Assembly: GCA_038065435.1 (NCBI GenBank)
Contig: JBBTQZ010000015.1
Coordinates: forward strand, 1 to 11,301
Source: JBBTQZ01 sp038065435
GTDB lineage: Bacteria; Patescibacteriota; Minisyncoccia; Phycocordibacterales; WO2-35-19
Reading direction: 5' to 3'
Length of the DNA stretch: 11,301 nt
Shown here: piece after piece, positions 11,166 through 11,301 of the stretch
Position numbering within the stretch: the stretch's first letter is position 1
Layout: each line of letters starts with the position of its first letter
Program-made: the position numbers and the translations under genes
Notes under the pieces: generated by a model
Database searches by the model: none
The model's input: the letters and a program-made list of their open reading frames with translations, nothing else
What the model was told of the DNA's origin: nothing

Positions 11166-11301
11166 ATGGTGAGAAAAATTATTTTTGTCTTTATTCTGTT
11201 GGTAGTTTTGGTTGTTATATTTTTGTATTCAGAAAAGAATACAAAAATTATTTTTGTGGGCGATATGTTTTTTGATCGCTATATAAGACAGGTGATGGAC
11301 A
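11166..11301 (+). CDS. CapA-family metallophosphatase-like protein, 3'-truncated by window edge
   Basis: Only the first 45 residues are visible. A positively charged start (MVRK) and a single hydrophobic segment (about 5-21) form a signal anchor, followed by K-I-I-F-V-G-D-M-F-F-D-R-Y-I-R-Q. The [FL]-x-G-D-[IM]-M/F-[FL]-[DG]-R motif is the first metal-binding block of CapA / poly-gamma-glutamate synthesis-type proteins with a calcineurin-like phosphoesterase fold, which are common in Patescibacteria. Its exact role is unknown; a surface-polymer or envelope function is an inference. It starts 32 bp after trhO with its own -10 box. Confidence 0.75.
   Translation, partial: MVRKIIFVFILLVVLVVIFLYSEKNTKIIFVGDMFFDRYIRQVMD

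Noticed and set aside
1..11301. CRISPR arrays, transposases, phage genes or a defence island
   Set aside because: No regularly spaced repeats, no transposase or integrase frame, and the gene content is housekeeping; the HEPN-like gene alone is not evidence of a defence system.

Overview
The window looks like a chromosomal segment of a Candidate Phyla Radiation / Patescibacteria genome, probably of the Parcubacteria type. This rests on the AT-rich composition, compact protein versions, tight gene spacing, almost no Shine-Dalgarno sequences, and the particular gene set: a matrixin-like protease with a coiled-coil insert, a CxxC/HxxxxH mini-protein, a short RF2, a CTP synthase with a GLCYGMQ active site, and a CapA-like protein beginning with a membrane anchor. 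TGA is used as a stop and an RF2 gene is present, so the standard bacterial code applies rather than the UGA-Gly code of Gracilibacteria/Absconditabacteria. The phylum is inferred from family resemblance, not from a marker phylogeny.

Layout. 1-1577: the C-terminal part of gatA (Glu-tRNA(Gln) amidotransferase subunit A), then a two-TM protein whose cytosolic domain carries a HEPN-like R-N-x-x-x-H motif. A long bidirectional hairpin terminator follows. 1654-2039: a tRNA cluster with an initiator-type tRNA-Met on the minus strand and, divergently, tRNA-Met(CAT, elongator type) and tRNA-Asp(GTC). 2108-4480: four small plus-strand genes encoding a putative zinc-binding 66-aa protein, a DoxX-like membrane protein, a membrane-anchored matrixin-type metalloprotease and a VTT/TVP38-type membrane protein. 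4496-4699: tRNA-Thr(GGT) and tRNA-Thr(CGT). 4764-9038: prfB, ftsE, ftsX, pyrG. 9039-9343: a non-coding stretch with a candidate small RNA ending in a strong intrinsic terminator, then tRNA-Gln(CTG) with its own promoter. 9344-11133: msrA, msrB and trhO, very tightly packed. 11166-end: start of a CapA-family gene.

Functionally the window is mostly housekeeping. It covers translation (gatA with tRNA-Gln fits the indirect Glu-to-Gln route; RF2; six tRNAs; TrhO wobble-uridine hydroxylation), division (FtsEX), CTP synthesis, and repair of oxidised methionine (MsrA and MsrB act on opposite sulfoxide stereoisomers).

The less ordinary signals are these. (1) A -10 box lies exactly 6 nt upstream of the start codon at four genes, implying leaderless mRNAs. 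(2) Two copies of one dispersed palindromic repeat are present, one translated in frame inside gatA and one between prfB and ftsE. (3) The initiator-type tRNA-Met has lost both the D-loop GG and T-loop U55, and tRNA-Thr(GGT) has also lost U55. (4) There is a membrane-anchored HEPN-like protein. (5) RF2 has a shortened domain 1. (6) There is an unassigned structured RNA in front of the terminator at 9187-9207. No CRISPR array, transposase or phage gene was seen.
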